This document shows, piece after piece, positions 52,384 through 61,071 of a stretch of DNA of 64,000 bases. Numbering within the stretch: position 1 is the first letter of the stretch; each line of letters opens with the position of its first letter. The translations under genes and the position numbers were made by a program. The DNA comes from Ectobacillus polymachus (GTDB lineage: Bacteria; Bacillota; Bacilli; Bacillales; Bacillaceae_G), in contig NZ_JBLREB010000001.1 of assembly GCF_048159605.1 (NCBI RefSeq), positions 930,001-994,000 on the forward strand, written 5' to 3'. A model generated the notes under the pieces. That model was not told where the DNA came from. It saw only the letters and a program-made list of their open reading frames with translations, and ran no database searches.

Positions 52384-53709
52384 ATGGAACAAACGGTCAG
52401 TCATATTAGTAATCTACAATATTATATGGCCATTGCAATTTTTTTATTTACATATGCAATTCTCATTACAGAGAAGATGAACCGAGCTGTTATTGCTCTT
52501 CTAGGTGGATCGTTAATGGTCGTCTTTGGGATTGTGGAAACGAAGGCTGCATTTACCACTCACATCCAATGGGAAACGATTACCCTATTACTTGGTATGA
52601 TGATTCTTGTCAATATTTCAAGTAAATCAGGGGTATTTGAATTCCTTTCGATTTATGCAGCAAAAAAAGCAAAAGGAAAACCAATTCGTATTTTGATCAT
52701 TTTATCTTTACTTACTGCTTTAGGATCAGCATTTTTAGATAATGTAACCACGGTTCTGTTGATTGTTCCTGTTACTCTTTCTATTACGCGAATTTTGGAA
52801 ATAAGTCCTATGCCTTTTTTTATTTCTGAAATATTATTCTCTAACATCGGGGGAACGGCTACATTAATTGGTGATCCTCCAAATATTATGATTGCTTCAG
52901 CGAACAAGCATCTGGATTTTAACTCTTTTCTATTTAATCTTGCTCCTATCATTATAATTATTGCACTTGTTAGCCTTGTCCTTCTTTACATTATCTATTC
53001 TCGAAGCATAAAAACCTCTAAACATCTAGTTGAAAAATTAATGCAACTTCATGAACAAGATTATATTAAAGACCGTAAGTTACTGATACAATCACTTTCG
53101 GTACTAGGTGCAACCATTATTGGATTTACCTTGCAAAGTGTTATTCATGTGGATGCTGCTGTTATAGCAATAACAGGGGCGACTATATTAATGGCTATTG
53201 CTTTAAAACAACATGAAGTTGAAGATGTGCTTTCACAGATCGAATGGACTACGATTTTCTTTTTTGCTGGTTTGTTCGTTCTAGTAGGTGGGCTGGTAGA
53301 TATAGGTTTGGTTCAGATGCTCGCTCAAAAAATGATTGGGATGACAAACGGAAATATTCAAACTGCTGCAACATTTATCTTATGGGGTTCGGGAGTTGCT
53401 TCAGCAATCGTTGATAATATTCCATTTGTTGCAACCATGATTCCGCTTATCCAAAACTTTGCCGTCGGACTTGGCATGCAGCCGGATGCACCACAAATGG
53501 AAGTATTATGGTGGGCCTTATCTCTTGGTGCATGTCTAGGAGGAAACGGAACCATTATCGGGGCATCTGCAAATGTGGTAGTAGCAGGCATCGCAAATCG
53601 GGAAGGACATGGTTTTGGTTTTATGGACTACTTAAAAATTGGACTTCCTCTGACGATTGTGGCACTCTTGCTTTCTAATGCATATCTATATATACGCTTT
53701 TTTCTGTAA
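52384..53709 (+). CDS. ArsB/NhaD-family transporter
   Basis: A ~441-residue polytopic ion-transporter-superfamily protein. It has about 12 helices, with the family's conserved cores SAFLDNVTTVLLIVPVT, NIGGTATLIGDPPNIMIASA, VDNIPFVATMIPLI and GGNGTIIGASANVV (the duplicated D-N-x-x-T/P and G-x-x-N motifs). It could move Na+, arsenite or an organic anion. No ars genes are nearby, so an Na+/H+ (NhaD-like) or unknown role is as likely. GGATGGTG precedes the ATG; an in-frame GTG lies 12 bp earlier. Confidence 0.82.
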   Translation: MEQTVSHISNLQYYMAIAIFLFTYAILITEKMNRAVIALLGGSLMVVFGIVETKAAFTTHIQWETITLLLGMMILVNISSKSGVFEFLSIYAAKKAKGKPIRILIILSLLTALGSAFLDNVTTVLLIVPVTLSITRILEISPMPFFISEILFSNIGGTATLIGDPPNIMIASANKHLDFNSFLFNLAPIIIIIALVSLVLLYIIYSRSIKTSKHLVEKLMQLHEQDYIKDRKLLIQSLSVLGATIIGFTLQSVIHVDAAVIAITGATILMAIALKQHEVEDVLSQIEWTTIFFFAGLFVLVGGLVDIGLVQMLAQKMIGMTNGNIQTAATFILWGSGVASAIVDNIPFVATMIPLIQNFAVGLGMQPDAPQMEVLWWALSLGACLGGNGTIIGASANVVVAGIANREGHGFGFMDYLKIGLPLTIVALLLSNAYLYIRFFL

Positions 53710-53722
53710 TAAAGTGAAACTT

Positions 53723-53850
53723 CCCTCGGTGGGGGTTTTCTCTCATCCCCCACCGAGGGTTAGTTGAACGAATCGGACTTTTACGGGCAGTTGTCCCCCA
53801 CTTACTTCTCCGATCTCTCTAAGCCTTGAAGTGGGGGTCTTACTGCCCGT
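53723..53850 (-). mobile_element. GC-rich palindromic island, probable IS200/IS605-type right end without transposase
   Basis: A GC-rich block in AT-rich surroundings. It holds a perfect 13-bp hairpin (CCCTCGGTGGGGG 53723-53735 / 53747-53759) and a two-part stem with mismatched spacer: ACGGGCAGT...CCCCCACTT (53783-53803) against AAGTGGGGG...ACTGCCCGT (53829-53850). Read on the minus strand it contains CCCCCACTTCAAGGCTTAGAGAGATCGG-like sequence and TTCAAC-type ends like those recalled for Bacillus IS200/IS605 (TnpB) elements. That is where a TnpB omega RNA is encoded. No tnpA or tnpB gene is present, so it is a remnant or a non-autonomous element. The similarity is from memory. Confidence 0.55.
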
Positions 53851-53865
53851 TAAAGCGGGATAAAA

Positions 53866-53893
53866 AAAGCTTGCGGCATTTGCCGCAAGCTTT
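53866..53893 (-). terminator. Terminator of the 70-aa coiled-coil gene
   Basis: AAAGCTTGCGGCA/TGCCGCAAGCTTT perfect 13-bp stem (53866-53878, 53881-53893) followed by Ts on the minus strand; its right arm overlaps the stop codon. Confidence 0.85.
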
Positions 53894-54104
53894 ACCTTCT
53901 CCAAAAGATTCCGATTAATACGATTGCACCTAATATAAGACCACCAATTTGTCCAATTGTAGCAGGCGTCCATTGGAATTTTTTCTTTTCATAGCGAATT
54001 TCCCAAAGTTCCTTCTGAAGAATATTTACATTTTGCTCCAGACTCGCTATTTTTTCTTTTAATTCCGTTACTTCTGATTCAACTAAGCTTTTTTCCTCAG
54101 ACAT
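53892..54104 (-). CDS. Small coiled-coil membrane protein, 70 aa
   Basis: A 70-residue protein with an N-terminal coiled coil (SLVESEVTELKEKIASLEQNVNILQKELWEIRYEKKK) and a C-terminal helix (ATIGQIGGLILGAIVLIGIF) ending WRR. It is probably a bitopic membrane protein. The ATG at 54104 has GGGAG upstream; the longer frame to 54122 is weaker. No family recognised. Confidence 0.7.
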   Translation of the reverse strand: MSEEKSLVESEVTELKEKIASLEQNVNILQKELWEIRYEKKKFQWTPATIGQIGGLILGAIVLIGIFWRR

Positions 54105-54187
54105 GAAGCTCACTCCCTTCATAGCTTATTCCTATATCTACCTCTTATTTCATAATAAGCCAAGAAGCATTGCAGAACAATATAAAC

Positions 54188-55447
54188 CTAAATCAATAGA
54201 CTAAACAGTGTTGGATTTTGCGTAAATTCCATATAACGTACACCTTGTTCTTCCATACGGCGAATAAGCGGTTCATAATCTTCTCTCGCTTGAAGTTCAA
54301 TTCCAACAAGAGCAGGTCCGTTATCCTTATTGCTTTTTTTCGTATACTCAAAACGAGTAATATCATCGTTCGGGCCAAGAACATTATCTAAAAACTCACG
54401 AAGTGCACGTGGTCGCTGCGGAAAATTAATAATAAAATAGTGTTTTAGTCCTTCATAAAGAAGAGATCGTTCTTTCATTTCCTGCATCCGATCAATATCA
54501 TTATTGCCTCCGCTAACAACACATACAACATTTTTTCCACGAATTTGTTCCCGATAAAAATCTAGGGCTGCAATCGGCAAAGCACCCGCAGGTTCTGCTA
54601 CAATCGCATTTTGATTATACAAATCTAAAATGGTACTGCAAACCTTTCCTTCCGGTACGACTACAACATCGCTTAATGTTTGTTTACAAATGTTAAACGT
54701 AAGATCTCCAACACGCTTGACAGCTGCCCCATCTACAAATGAGCTAATTTTCGGCAAGGTTACTACATGACCTTGTGTAATTGCTTCTTTCATCGAAGCC
54801 GCACCATCAGGCTCAACACCAATCACTTGCGTAGAGGGACTTACTCCTTTTATATACGTACTAATACCAGAAGCTAATCCCCCGCCTCCAATACCGACAA
54901 ACACAAAATCAACAGTACGATCGATATCATGTAAAATTTCAACACCAATCGTTCCTTGTCCTGCGATAACATTAGGATTATCAAATGGATGAATGAATGT
55001 TAACCCATTTTCTTCACAATATGCAACTGCTTCCTGATACGAGCTATCAAATGTATCTCCTACAAGAACAATTTCAACCGTTGATCCACCAAAAAAACGC
55101 ACTTGCGATACCTTTTGATTTGGCGTAGTTGTCGGCATGAAAATTTTCGCTGGAATTTGCAATTTTCGGCTCGTAAACGCAACACCTTGTGCATGATTGC
55201 CGGCACTTGCACAAACAACTCCTTTTTTCAGCTGCTCCATCGGTAAACTACTTATCGCATTATAGGCACCTCGAATCTTAAAGGAACGCACGGCCTGTAA
55301 GTCTTCACGCTTTAAATAAACATTGCAATCATATTGTTCAGATAGAATTGGATCTAATTGCAACGGCGTATGAATTACAGCATCCTTAATGCGTTGATAT
55401 GCAACTAGAACATCCTCGATTTTAACCTCTTCTTTTACATCTTCCAT
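54188..55447 (-). CDS. ilvA: Threonine ammonia-lyase (threonine dehydratase), biosynthetic
   Basis: A 419-residue PLP enzyme turning threonine into 2-oxobutanoate and ammonia, first step of isoleucine synthesis. The PLP lysine is in KREDLQAVRSFKIRGAYNAI. ASAGNHAQGVAFTSRKL and VGIGGGGLASGI (the glycine loop holding the phosphate) are intact. A C-terminal ACT-like regulatory domain (RALREFLDNVLGPNDDITRFEY, then GIELQAREDYEPLIRRMEEQGVRYME) is present; the length is that of the shorter, single-domain Bacillus form. GAGGTAGG precedes the ATG. Single gene. Confidence 0.95.
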   Translation of the reverse strand: MEDVKEEVKIEDVLVAYQRIKDAVIHTPLQLDPILSEQYDCNVYLKREDLQAVRSFKIRGAYNAISSLPMEQLKKGVVCASAGNHAQGVAFTSRKLQIPAKIFMPTTTPNQKVSQVRFFGGSTVEIVLVGDTFDSSYQEAVAYCEENGLTFIHPFDNPNVIAGQGTIGVEILHDIDRTVDFVFVGIGGGGLASGISTYIKGVSPSTQVIGVEPDGAASMKEAITQGHVVTLPKISSFVDGAAVKRVGDLTFNICKQTLSDVVVVPEGKVCSTILDLYNQNAIVAEPAGALPIAALDFYREQIRGKNVVCVVSGGNNDIDRMQEMKERSLLYEGLKHYFIINFPQRPRALREFLDNVLGPNDDITRFEYTKKSNKDNGPALVGIELQAREDYEPLIRRMEEQGVRYMEFTQNPTLFSLLI

Positions 55448-55553
55448 TTGTGCTAACCTACCTCATATTTGACTTATGTCTCATATTATACAATTTTCTG
55501 AATATATTTTAAATTCATTTTTATTAAAAATTAAGAAAAAGGACGTGTTAGGG

Positions 55554-55687
55554 AGGTTACCCTCCTCTTTCACCTCCTTATATGTTTTTATTTGTAAAGT
55601 TTGCCAATACTTATACAATTGATATGCTAGACTATTTACAAGCAACATTTTCACAAACATAAATAGTCGAATAATTAATTCCTTTTG
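55554..55687 (-). pseudogene. Decayed copy of the yyaL 3' end
   Basis: This ~134-bp stretch aligns almost end to end with 61048-61180, the 3' end of the intact yyaL plus ~24 bp downstream. The translated remnant keeps STIYVCENVACK but has in-frame stops after it and again before the end (the intact gene reads STIYICENFACK). It is in the same orientation, 5.5 kb away. It shows that a second yyaL-like gene or a partial duplication once lay between ilvA and the 55726 gene. By eye about three quarters of positions match. Confidence 0.7.
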
Positions 55688-55725
55688 CAATATAATGTAT
55701 AACAATCCTTTGGTTACGTAAGCAA

Positions 55726-56277
55726 TTATCGGGTACTCTCAACAATCCCTTTCAGTCGTTTAAACATAACTACAGTTAGTTCAACCCATATCCAACTGTA
55801 AAATAATGAAAATAGGGCAAGTGGAATCATCGAACCACCAAATGGTCCTAATAGAGGGAACCGAAAGACATGTAAAACGAACAGAATCCCGCTTAACAAA
55901 AATACACCGCCTGTCATAATGAGACTTAGGCGTCTTTTCCATACATGACAAGCAATGCCAATGCCAATCCCTAACAATCCAGTAGTAAAAGCAAAAATAA
56001 TTACTTCACTTGGTTGAATAAGAACGAGAAGAAATATGGTTAATAAGTAACCGATCATACCATATCTTGCAGATAAAACCACACTAATAATAGATGGTGC
56101 CGTTGCAAGGGGGCTAATGAACAAACCAGCTATCGGAATCCATCCGCCAGCTGACTGGAGAATAGCTGCTATAGTACTTAGCATTGTAATGACCATGATC
56201 TTTCTTGATATAGAGAATTCTTTATTAAAGGAATGATGGACCTTTTTCATATGATTCGCAATTGGATGAAGTAACAA
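55726..56277 (-). CDS. Multi-helix membrane protein, DUF2232/YybS-like
   Basis: A ~183-residue membrane protein with five or six helices. The pattern ISRKIMVITMLSTIAAILQSAGGWIPIAGLFISPLATAPSIISVVLSARYGMIGYL resembles YybS/DUF2232 or S-component-type proteins (first helix, then P-x-A-x-x-P loop). The TTG at 56277 has AAGGAGG eight bases upstream and is preferred; GTG at 56295 is also in frame. No partner gene is recognised. Confidence 0.6.
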   Translation of the reverse strand: MLLHPIANHMKKVHHSFNKEFSISRKIMVITMLSTIAAILQSAGGWIPIAGLFISPLATAPSIISVVLSARYGMIGYLLTIFLLVLIQPSEVIIFAFTTGLLGIGIGIACHVWKRRLSLIMTGGVFLLSGILFVLHVFRFPLLGPFGGSMIPLALFSLFYSWIWVELTVVMFKRLKGIVESTR

Positions 56278-56361
56278 TTCATGCTCCTCCTTCACTCAAT
56301 CTTCATGCATACTATATTCGGCTTCTTTTCCTTTATTAAAGTTTTAGATAAACAGGTAAGA

Positions 56362-57993
56362 CTATTTATGTGAGTCATTTAAACGTTCACTCAACCTGAA
56401 ATTTTCTTGATAATCAACCTCACACTCAACAATTACTGGCCCCTCTTCTACTATTGCTTTTTTCAAGATTGTCGTTAGTTCATCCACTTTCTTGACCTTG
56501 TAACCTTTCGCACCATATGCTATTGCAAGGGTCACAAAATCCGGATTGTTAAATTGGATGTTGCTTGAATGACCTAACTTATTTTTTTGTTCCCATTCGA
56601 TCATCCCGTATCTGCCATCTCGCCAAATCATAATTACTATAGGTACTTTCAAACGAACTGCTGTTTCAAGCTCTGCTAAAGCCATGATAAAAGCCCCATC
56701 GCCGCAAATAGCCATTACCTTTTTATCTGGAAAGGCAAGTTTTGCACCAATTGCTCCTGGTAATGCGATTCCCATTGAGGCTAAACCATTTGATATGATA
56801 CACGTATTTGGCTTTAATGCCTCATATTGTCTGCCAATCCAGAGCTTATGAGCTCCAACATCAGAAAGTAAAATAGCATCATCTGGAAGAATTTCTCGTA
56901 TTTCATTAATAATACGCTGAGGAGCCATTGGGTATGAATTACTTGTTGCATTTATTAATCGATCTGTCATTACCGCTTCCTTTACATTACGATAAAATGG
57001 ATCCATTTCTTCCCTTTGTTCCATAAGTTCATTTAATCGTAAAAGATTTGCAGTTATGTCACCAACAAGAGACGCTTTAACCGGATAATAAGGATCTAAC
57101 TCATGGGATTGTACATCGATATGAATGATTGGTTTCAGTAAAAGATTCCACTTTTTAGGTTCATATTCGATTGGGTCATATCCGATAACAATGACGAGAT
57201 CTGCTCGAAGAAATGCTTGATTCACAATATCACCATTAGGAAGGCCAATTGTTTGTAAGTGCAGAGGATGCTTTTCGGAAACGACGCCTTTTGCCATATA
57301 TGTTTCTGTGAATGGGGCCTGAAGCTTTTCAATTAGCGATACTATTTCAGAAGATGCACCGCTTTTTGAGGCATTATTCCCTATTAAAATAATTGGGAAT
57401 TTTGCTTGTTTGATAACGATAGCCGCTCCATCAATAATATGCTGAGATGACAGTAGTTTTATGTCATAGCCTTGAGTTTGTAAAGGTTCTCCTTGTACGA
57501 GTGAGGAGGCGATATCATTCGGAAACTCAATATGTATGGCCCCTGGCAAATCATTTACAGCCAATGCAAAAGCTTTCGCTACAATTTTGGGAATCACAGA
57601 ACCATCGTGAATGGATGCGCTCCATTTTGAAACTGGGCGGTATAAATCGAGAAGATTTATATATTGGTGCACACCCTTATATTGCATGGCGAGATCAGTT
57701 TGTGCTGTAATCGCAATTAGGGGCATTCGATCCAAAGTAGCACAGGCAACCCCCGTTACCATGTTAGTAGCACCGGGTCCAAGTGTTGACAAACAAACCC
57801 CTGGTTTTCCTGTCAACTTACCCATCATTCCTGCTATAAACGCTGCTCCCGTTTCATGCCGGCAAACGACAAACTGTATATTCGACTTATTTATCGCATC
57901 TACTAGACCTATGTTTTCTTCTCCTGGCACACCAAATATATATTCGACACCTTGATTCTCTAAACATTTTACGAAAAGCTCCGCTGCCTTCAA
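56362..57993 (-). CDS. AlsS-like acetolactate synthase (TPP enzyme)
   Basis: A 543-residue TPP-dependent enzyme. Active-site Glu in RHETGAAFIAGMMGKLTGKPGVC, LGPGATNMVTGVA, and the TPP-binding motif from GDGAFIMALAELETAVRLKVPIVIMI, then WRDGRYGMIEWEQ. The usual Asn in the second half of the GDG-N motif is Arg here (W-R-D-G, where AlsS proteins have W-N-D or W-I-D). It should make acetolactate from pyruvate, or a related reaction; other TPP-enzyme roles cannot be excluded. No alsD or alsR lies beside it, so acetoin production is uncertain. Start TTG at 57993 with GAAGGTG upstream. Confidence 0.8.
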   Translation of the reverse strand: MKAAELFVKCLENQGVEYIFGVPGEENIGLVDAINKSNIQFVVCRHETGAAFIAGMMGKLTGKPGVCLSTLGPGATNMVTGVACATLDRMPLIAITAQTDLAMQYKGVHQYINLLDLYRPVSKWSASIHDGSVIPKIVAKAFALAVNDLPGAIHIEFPNDIASSLVQGEPLQTQGYDIKLLSSQHIIDGAAIVIKQAKFPIILIGNNASKSGASSEIVSLIEKLQAPFTETYMAKGVVSEKHPLHLQTIGLPNGDIVNQAFLRADLVIVIGYDPIEYEPKKWNLLLKPIIHIDVQSHELDPYYPVKASLVGDITANLLRLNELMEQREEMDPFYRNVKEAVMTDRLINATSNSYPMAPQRIINEIREILPDDAILLSDVGAHKLWIGRQYEALKPNTCIISNGLASMGIALPGAIGAKLAFPDKKVMAICGDGAFIMALAELETAVRLKVPIVIMIWRDGRYGMIEWEQKNKLGHSSNIQFNNPDFVTLAIAYGAKGYKVKKVDELTTILKKAIVEEGPVIVECEVDYQENFRLSERLNDSHK

Positions 57994-58326
57994 ACGAATA
58001 TCACCTTCCCATAAAAACCTACTTATTAAATTATTTGAACACTACTTTTTATCTATCCCCTTACTGGATGGGTTTATACGGATGGGTTTATATTAATTAC
58101 CTATCTTATTTTTTTGTTTCGTAAAACGGTTATAAATCCACAATGTTATTCCTATTGAATCCATCAGTCTTGGCATACCCTACCATCTTAGTAGAATTAC
58201 ATTATCACAGGAAATCATAAAAGTACCCTATCGCGTAGTCTTTTTAAGAGACTACTCAATAGGGTACAGTCACATTCGAAACTATTCTTTATAGAACATT
58301 GCATCTGTGATTAATGCAATTTTGCA
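57994..58326. other. 332-bp intergenic region with hairpin and short tandem repeat
   Basis: No gene. It holds a strong hairpin (58223-58267, see terminator) and a 13-bp tandem repeat GGATGGGTTTATA at about 58067 and 58080. It should hold the promoter of the AlsS-like gene. Confidence 0.5.
58223..58267 (-). terminator. Hairpin after ycnI
   Basis: GTACCCTAT/ATAGGGTAC outer stem (58223-58231, 58259-58267) and GTAGTCT/AGACTAC inner stem, followed on the minus strand by TTTTA. A probable terminator for ycnJ-ycnI. Confidence 0.65.
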
Positions 58327-58929
58327 TTATTTTTTACGACGCAAAGACATAATCAGCGCCACTACTGAAAGCAATAGAGCTGCAATGGAAGCAACGGTTG
58401 TCGTTGTTTGTAATCCAGTGTTTCCTTCCTTTACAGGTGTCGCTGTGTCTTTTGCAGCCCCGGCTTGGATTGTCGTAACAGAATGAGGCGTATCTGATCC
58501 CTCATTACCCGTCCATTCTACGATACTGCCATCTTTATAATACTGGTAAGCATTCCAAGGGATTTTTTGTGTTGCATCTGGATTTTTTGAAATAAATGTA
58601 AACAATTGAAATTGATCAGGTAGGATTCCTTCACCAGTAGCTGTCCATGTAACAGCTGTAACCTTTCCATCAGAACCTTTTTCTGTGCTAACTGTCCATC
58701 CAGTTAACGATTCATATTGTTGAAATTCTGCTCCAGCAGGCATTTTCACAGTAACCTTTGTTGTTGGTACATCCTTTTCATCTGGCACTTTAACAGTATA
58801 CATTTCCTCCTCACCTGTTATAGAAGTATTTGGTGTTACTTCTACATGTGCACTAGCAGGAACAGTAAATAATATAATACCTAGTATTGTTGAAAGTGTA
58901 ACTGTCGATAGTTTATACATTTTTTTCAT
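58327..58929 (-). CDS. ycnI: YcnI-like copper-binding protein (DUF1775)
   Basis: A 200-residue secreted, membrane-tethered protein of the YcnI/DUF1775 family. After the signal peptide (cut before AHVEV) the mature N-terminal His-Val-Glu begins the copper site. The beta domain follows (SITGEEEMYTVKVPDEKDVPTTKVTVKMPAGAEF, WTATGEGILPDQFQLFTF). A C-terminal helix and RRKK tail anchor it. It works with YcnJ in copper acquisition. AAAGGAG precedes the ATG. It follows ycnJ by 12 bp. The regulator YcnK of B. subtilis is not present in this window. Confidence 0.9.
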   Translation of the reverse strand: MKKMYKLSTVTLSTILGIILFTVPASAHVEVTPNTSITGEEEMYTVKVPDEKDVPTTKVTVKMPAGAEFQQYESLTGWTVSTEKGSDGKVTAVTWTATGEGILPDQFQLFTFISKNPDATQKIPWNAYQYYKDGSIVEWTGNEGSDTPHSVTTIQAGAAKDTATPVKEGNTGLQTTTTVASIAALLLSVVALIMSLRRKK

Positions 58930-58941
58930 GTTTTTGCTCCT

Positions 58942-60606
58942 TTACTTTCCGTATGAAGTACTTACTTGTGTATCATAATCTATCGTAAAATCATCAAGAG
59001 ATGATGTTAACCCGTGAACAGTGATTCTCCATTTTCCTTCCATGTTAAGCTGCATCCCTTGTACTTCAAACTTTCCTGGCGATATCATAGGAACTTTTAC
59101 CGTATTTCTTCCCATCTCCATATCGAGTGAATAAGCAGTTATGGTGAGTTGGGCTAGATTCGTTACTGGTTGTCCATTTTTATCTTTTATTTCAATATCA
59201 AATGTATTTGGTCCGACTGCATTTGGACTAATATGCAAAGTAATATCATACCCATTTACCTGCTTTGTTTCGTTCAAAGGTACGGGTGCTGGTAACGGAG
59301 GTGTTGCTAAATTGGACAAAATACCAGCGATAAGCAAAATAATAATACCTATACTAAATTCTGTTCCAGCTGTCAAACCAATCCCTTTATCTCTCCTTAA
59401 CTTACCCTTCACAAGATGAACGAGACCAAAAATCCCCATAATGATAAATAAAACAATTTTAATAGCTAATACTTGTCCATATCGTGTTGCAAATAGTTTA
59501 CGTATATCTGGAATAAAGATTGTGCTTGAAAAAATCCCTGTAAAGAAAATAATAGCCACAGCAGTCATTGCCCAAGGAGAGAAGCGGCGAATCGCATCCC
59601 AATACAAAGTCCAATCTTTTTTATGAGATTCTTTTACACTTGTCGGTAAGAGAAAGACAATAGCGGATAGCCCTCCAACCCACAATGAAGCTGCACTTAA
59701 ATGTAGAAAATCCATAAATACAGCAATTTCTTTATACTTTGAAGCCATCGCATGTCCGTTTAATGTCTTTGTTATCAGAAGTCCAGTGAAAATAAGAATA
59801 GGTACGATCCATGCTTTTATAGAGGAAAAACTGCCATACTTAATAGCCAAATAGGTTGCTACCGCAAAGAGTAATAGGAGGATCACCTGTGTAATCCAAA
59901 CGTACCCGAAGGTTGGAACACTAAGCGTTTCTTTCCATAATGAAAGATGAAAGGATTGTGACCATGGTACATTTCCATAAATTTTTGCCTGTAGCGGAAG
60001 ATTCCATAGTAAACTACATGTAATAGCTAGTACGGAAAACCAAACTATTTTCTTGCTTCTTGATTGTGTCCTTTCTGAATAATCATCTTTCCTATAAAGA
60101 ACGAGATGAAACAGCATGACACCTAAATACAATGAAAATCCAGTATATAACAGACCTCGTTCGATAATCATATCTGCTTGTGGAACGTAACCCATCGTGT
60201 GTACTTGTGAATCGGAATTGGCTATCCCTGTACCAATACGAAATGGAATCGTACCTTGAACAGGATGACCATCTGCCGAAACAACTTTCCATTGGATTGT
60301 ATACGCACCATTTGGTAAATTAGACTTTACATCGGTTTCAATAATATTTGGATTTTCTTTATTAATATGAGTCGTGTTACCATCTACACGTTGCCCCAAC
60401 GAATCAATAACCGTTAAGGAATCAAATTTAGGTTGAATAGCTTCATTAAATTCCACGCTTACAAGAGAGGGCGGCTTATTTAATGTTTCATTTTCCATTG
60501 GAGTTGATTTAATAATATATGCATGGGCTGAAGTGTTTGTAGGTACAAGCAATATACATACGTACAACAACAGCATGAATACACTACCTTTTTTTATTAT
60601 GTTCAA
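58942..60606 (-). CDS. ycnJ: Copper import protein with CopC and CopD domains (YcnJ-like)
   Basis: A 554-residue fused copper transporter. A signal peptide leads to a CopC domain starting AHAYIIKSTPMENETLNKPPSLVSVEFNEAIQPKFDSL, with the conserved SADGHPVQGTIPF near its end. The CopD part follows with eight or so helices, including HLSAASLWVGGLSAIVFLLP. The C-terminal ~120 residues form a YtkA-like outer beta domain (NGYDITLHISPNAVGPNTFDI). Starts: TTG at 60606 with a weak site; downstream ATGs are possible. It is the first gene of the ycnJ-ycnI operon. Confidence 0.9.
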   Translation of the reverse strand: MNIIKKGSVFMLLLYVCILLVPTNTSAHAYIIKSTPMENETLNKPPSLVSVEFNEAIQPKFDSLTVIDSLGQRVDGNTTHINKENPNIIETDVKSNLPNGAYTIQWKVVSADGHPVQGTIPFRIGTGIANSDSQVHTMGYVPQADMIIERGLLYTGFSLYLGVMLFHLVLYRKDDYSERTQSRSKKIVWFSVLAITCSLLWNLPLQAKIYGNVPWSQSFHLSLWKETLSVPTFGYVWITQVILLLLFAVATYLAIKYGSFSSIKAWIVPILIFTGLLITKTLNGHAMASKYKEIAVFMDFLHLSAASLWVGGLSAIVFLLPTSVKESHKKDWTLYWDAIRRFSPWAMTAVAIIFFTGIFSSTIFIPDIRKLFATRYGQVLAIKIVLFIIMGIFGLVHLVKGKLRRDKGIGLTAGTEFSIGIIILLIAGILSNLATPPLPAPVPLNETKQVNGYDITLHISPNAVGPNTFDIEIKDKNGQPVTNLAQLTITAYSLDMEMGRNTVKVPMISPGKFEVQGMQLNMEGKWRITVHGLTSSLDDFTIDYDTQVSTSYGK

Positions 60607-61071
60607 ATAGGATCATCTCTTTTTCTTGTGAAGTAAACACTGTAGCACACAATTTCCTAGTAAGCGTACAAAATTACTTAATTATCATATTAAAAGTGTT
60701 TTATAAAAATAAGAATATACCGTGAATAATTTGTGAATAATTTGTGAAATCACCTACAACTTCAAGGAAATGAATAATGCCCGTGTTCATTAATATTATA
60801 CACATTGTAAAGGTGATAATAAAAAGAATAGGCTTCCGGTGTTTTGATATATATCACAATTTATCCATACTAAATGAAGTAGTATCATAGGAGGATCTAA
60901 TGAAGTTATTTTAGGAAGTATTAAAAGGTAGAAATTGAGGAATACATACTTTTTAATAATCATAACCCGGTATTAGCCCCCTAGAATGCAGGGCTAATAC
61001 CGTCTTCGATGTTTTAATTGTTTCCACTGTCTACTTGAAAGGGTACTAGGTTACCCAACGCTTTTACGTCC
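60607..61071. other. 465-bp intergenic region upstream of ycnJ
   Basis: No gene. It holds a direct repeat GTGAATAATTT at 60722-60732 and 60733-60743 (followed by a third partial GTGAAAT), about 120-140 bp upstream of ycnJ, which may be an operator. A perfect Shine-Dalgarno (AGGAGGAT) near 60890 on the plus strand leads only to a five-codon ORF. A 12-bp perfect hairpin lies at 60968-61002. The promoter of ycnJ should be here but was not identified. Confidence 0.5.
60968..61002 (-). terminator. Hairpin after yyaL
   Basis: CGGTATTAGCCC/GGGCTAATACCG perfect 12-bp stem (60968-60979, 60991-61002), about 70 bp past the yyaL stop. There is no T-run, so termination is uncertain. Confidence 0.5.

Noticed and set aside
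53743..53973. 76-codon minus-strand frame through the palindromic island
   Set aside because: It runs through three hairpins and a terminator and overlaps the coiled-coil gene.
55481..55705. 74-codon minus-strand frame near ilvA
   Set aside because: It is out of frame with the yyaL relic in the same place and has no recognisable content.
60895..60909. Five-codon ORF behind a perfect AGGAGGAT site
   Set aside because: Looks like a start site, but the frame ends at once and no downstream plus-strand gene is present; kept only as a note on the region.
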